The position numbers and the translations under genes are program-made. Below the pieces are notes generated by a model. It searched no databases. It saw only the letters and a program-made list of their open reading frames with translations, and was not told where the DNA came from. 7,503 nucleotides of DNA, taken from the NCBI GenBank assembly GCA_947581885.1, contig CANPWF010000079.1:1-7503 (forward strand), read 5' to 3'. Origin of the DNA: an uncultured Clostridia bacterium (GTDB taxonomy: Bacteria > Bacillota > Clostridia > Christensenellales > Borkfalkiaceae). Shown here one piece after another: positions 6,003-7,503 of this stretch. The number at the start of each line of letters is the position of its first letter. Position 1 is the stretch's first letter.

Positions 6003-7015
6003 GATTTTCTCCTTTGGATAATGATGCGGCGATATAATGTTTTCCCGTTCAATTCGGGGCCCCTGCCTCTCCATGCAACTCTGTGATCATCAAGACCCAA
6101 TATCTCGAATTGTTCGGGATTGTACTTGTCAAGAAAGGTGATCGGCACGCCCATTGCACCGTCATAATCGTAGGGAATATCGGATGTCTTTCCGACTTCG
6201 ATCGCGTCGCAAGAATCGTATTTCGGAAATTCTTCGGGAGAATACCGTTTGTAAAGAGTAAGGATCTCATGCCGTTTGGTCGTATCCAAATTTGTAAACC
6301 AACAGCCCATAATGTGTTTCGTCTTTTTCCCGTCAATGATTTTTTCATAGCTGTAATTTTCGGGGACAATGAACCACATATCGGCATTGATATTGCGGTA
6401 GCCGAGCCATAACTTTTGGGCTTGAATCAAAGTGAAAATTTCTTTATATGTAATGGCGTTTTTGTTTCCGATGATCAAAAACTTCTTTTCGTACTGTATG
6501 AGTTGCGCCACGTATTCGCGAAAGAGGGAAAAGGGCGGGTTGGTCACTACGATATCCGCCTCTTTCAGAAGTTCCACGCACTCAGCGGAACGAAAATCCC
6601 CATTTCCTTTCAAGAGCGAAAAGGCGTTTTTCTTGTTTTTCAACAGCCATGCGACATCGCTTAAATTGACTGCTCCGTCGCCGTTGTAATCCCCCACCTC
6701 GGTGATCTCGATCTTATACGCGGGGTGAATTTTATCGGGTATGCCTTGCTCATCGCCGAAAATAGAGAGTTGCGTATTGGCAATGGGCGACGTATCGTAG
6801 CAGGTCGCGATCAGTTTCTTCAATTGAAGATAGTTGAAATTCATCGCGAAATATTTGAAGAAGTTGCTCTCGAACGGGTCATCGCAATTGCAGAGAATTA
6901 CTTTCCCGCGAAATTGCTCCGTGAAGTGCTCCAATTCCTCTTCGATATCCGAAAGTTGGGTGTAGAACTCATCCGCCTTGCTCTTCCTTGCATTTGTCAA
7001 TGTTGCCGTAGCCAT
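5999..7015 (-). CDS. Adenine-specific DNA methyltransferase, EcoRI family
   Basis: The product has 338 residues; M.EcoRI, the family type, has about 326 and methylates the second A of GAATTC. The family N-terminus KSKADEFYTQLSDIE (11-25) is present, as are CNCDDP (42-47), SNFFKYFAMNF (50-60) and LKKLIATCY (65-73). GNGDFRSAE (137-145) and the catalytic motif IV TNPPFSLF (158-165) follow, then FLIIGN.NAITYKEIF (179-194). DAIEVGKTSDIPYDYDGAMGVPITFL (270-295) closes the family pattern, so the enzyme looks intact. Recognition of GAATTC is plausible but not proven. Residues 109-120 form an EF-hand/dockerin-like loop (DYNGDGAVNLSD) that I do not recall in M.EcoRI. The gene is visibly AT-richer than the housekeeping operon (6421-6480 has 17 G/C in 60; 3061-3120 has 33 in 60), suggesting transfer. 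It has a GAGG Shine-Dalgarno and its own strong promoter. Confidence 0.92.
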   Translation of the reverse strand: MATATLTNARKSKADEFYTQLSDIEEELEHFTEQFRGKVILCNCDDPFESNFFKYFAMNFNYLQLKKLIATCYDTSPIANTQLSIFGDEQGIPDKIHPAYKIEITEVGDYNGDGAVNLSDVAWLLKNKKNAFSLLKGNGDFRSAECVELLKEADIVVTNPPFSLFREYVAQLIQYEKKFLIIGNKNAITYKEIFTLIQAQKLWLGYRNINADMWFIVPENYSYEKIIDGKKTKHIMGCWFTNLDTTKRHEILTLYKRYSPEEFPKYDSCDAIEVGKTSDIPYDYDGAMGVPITFLDKYNPEQFEILGLDDHRVAWRGRGPELNGKTLYRRIIIQRRKS

Positions 7016-7035
7016 TTTTTCCTCGCGTTTTGAAT

Positions 7036-7061
7036 TATAGTGTAAAGATTATAACACTATA
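7036..7061. promoter_or_regulatory. 8-bp inverted repeat over the methyltransferase -10 box (candidate operator)
   Basis: TATAGTGT (7036-7043) and ACACTATA (7054-7061) are exact reverse complements with a 10-base gap. The -10 box lies within the gap and the expected start of transcription in the left arm. A dimeric XRE-type repressor bound here would block RNA polymerase. The XRE protein encoded next door is the obvious candidate, which is an inference from position. Confidence 0.72.
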
Positions 7062-7076
7062 GTTTATCTTTGTCAA
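7048..7076 (-). promoter_or_regulatory. Fully consensus sigma-A promoter of the methyltransferase operon
   Basis: On the minus strand a perfect -35 box TTGACA (7076-7071), a 17-base spacer and a perfect -10 box TATAAT (7053-7048) are seen. Transcription should start near A7041, giving a leader of about 26 bases with a GAGG ribosome site before the ATG at 7015. Such a strong promoter usually needs a repressor, which fits the overlapping inverted repeat. Confidence 0.88.
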
Positions 7077-7129
7077 CGCGAAAGTTTAGAGATTTCCGCC
7101 AGAAAATGCGTAAACTAAAACTAAAGTTT
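7061..7129. promoter_or_regulatory. Cluster of AGTTTA motifs between the divergent genes
   Basis: AGTTTA occurs at 7061-7066 and 7083-7088, 22 bases apart (two helical turns). It recurs inverted as TAAACT at 7111-7116 and in near-match form as AAACT (7118-7122) and AGTTT (7125-7129). AAAGTTT itself is repeated at 7081-7087 and 7123-7129. The first copy is in the spacer of the methyltransferase promoter and the last ones are just ahead of the regulator gene. This could be a second set of binding sites; no clear -35/-10 pair for the regulator was found here. AT-rich composition makes chance a real alternative. Confidence 0.4.
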
Positions 7130-7146
7130 CAAAAAGGGGATATCTT

Positions 7147-7437
7147 ATGGATCGTCACGACGTTGCAAAACGCATCAGAGAACTGAGGGAAGAGAGAAAG
7201 ATGACGCAAAATGCGTTGGCATATCAGGCGGGCGTTTCGCCCACGTATATCTATCAGTTGGAGCGCGGCGAAAAGAATCCGACAATCGAGTACATCGACA
7301 ATATCTGTTGGGGCTTGGGTATCACGATCGAGGAATTCTTCTCCACCAAAAAGAGCGAAAAGCCGACCGTCGACAAGCTCTCCGCCCTCACCCCCGAACA
7401 AAAACAACTTTTGAACGACTTCCTAAATAGCCTCTGA
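7147..7437 (+). CDS. XRE-family helix-turn-helix transcriptional regulator
   Basis: This 96-residue protein is a single HTH_3 (Cro/C1-type) domain with a short tail. The DNA-binding helices lie at about residues 20-41, TQNALAYQAGVSPTYIYQL followed by ERG, a clear match to the family pattern. Residues 48-65 (IEYIDNICWGLGITIEEF) complete the five-helix fold. The tail (70-96) is charged and may dimerise. The ATG has a Shine-Dalgarno (AAAGGGG, 7133-7139) seven bases upstream. It is transcribed away from the methyltransferase with a 131-base gap. Small XRE proteins beside restriction-modification genes often act as controller proteins that time methylase and nuclease expression, and that role is likely but not proven. 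It could instead be an unrelated stand-alone regulator. Confidence 0.9.
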   Translation: MDRHDVAKRIRELREERKMTQNALAYQAGVSPTYIYQLERGEKNPTIEYIDNICWGLGITIEEFFSTKKSEKPTVDKLSALTPEQKQLLNDFLNSL

Positions 7438-7439
7438 AT

Positions 7440-7464
7440 TTTCCGCCTCCGCGGAAATTTTTTT
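7440..7464 (+). terminator. Rho-independent terminator after the XRE regulator
   Basis: A 7-bp stem TTTCCGC/GCGGAAA (7440-7446 with 7451-7457) closes a four-base loop and is followed at once by seven T residues (7458-7464). It begins three bases after the TGA stop, so the regulator appears to be transcribed alone. Nothing is recognised in the remaining bases to 7503. Confidence 0.85.
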
Positions 7465-7503
7465 ATAAAAAAGACGAATGCCTCTCGCCCCCGCCCCGTT
7501 TCT

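Noticed and set aside
6003..6074. Longer start of the DUF262-HNH protein at 6074
   Set aside because: It would overlap the methyltransferase by 76 bases, while the ATG at 6002 has a strong ribosome site and the ATGA overlap.
7021..7080. CGCGTT (7024-7029) and AACGCG (7075-7080) as a second operator around the promoter
   Set aside because: Only six bases, far apart, and not centred on the 8-bp inverted repeat; may well be chance.

Overview
The window looks like a chromosomal segment of a moderately GC-rich Clostridia-type Firmicute. It carries an HPr kinase/phosphorylase of the Gram-positive type, and uvrC and hprK lie close together as they often do in Clostridia. The flanking gene order and a U32 protein of the Clostridia type fit the same picture. 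The species cannot be named from the sequence.

Bases 1-4458 hold one minus-strand operon: uvrC (nucleotide excision repair nuclease), a Cof-type HAD phosphatase, hprK (carbon catabolite sensor kinase), and a U32 family protein (RNA hydroxylation family) that runs off the left edge. All three junctions are ATGA overlaps, so translation is probably coupled throughout. A near-consensus promoter ends six bases before the uvrC ATG, which implies a leaderless or nearly leaderless mRNA.

Bases 4459-4865 are non-coding and full of palindromes. They hold a compact three-stem repeat, REP-like fragments, two inverted copies of a repeat with a CCTTCGA end, and a minus-strand terminator.

Bases 4866-7464 look like an acquired DNA-modification module. 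An EcoRI-family adenine methyltransferase overlaps, again by ATGA, a DUF262 protein with a C-terminal HNH nuclease domain. Facing them is a small XRE-family regulator with its own terminator. The methyltransferase has a fully consensus sigma-A promoter whose -10 box lies inside an 8-bp inverted repeat, an obvious operator candidate. The methyltransferase also carries an EF-hand/dockerin-like loop. The layout (regulator, methyltransferase, nuclease) fits a restriction-modification or modification-linked defence cassette in which an EcoRI-type methylase is paired with a nuclease unlike EcoRI. This is the most interesting part of the window.
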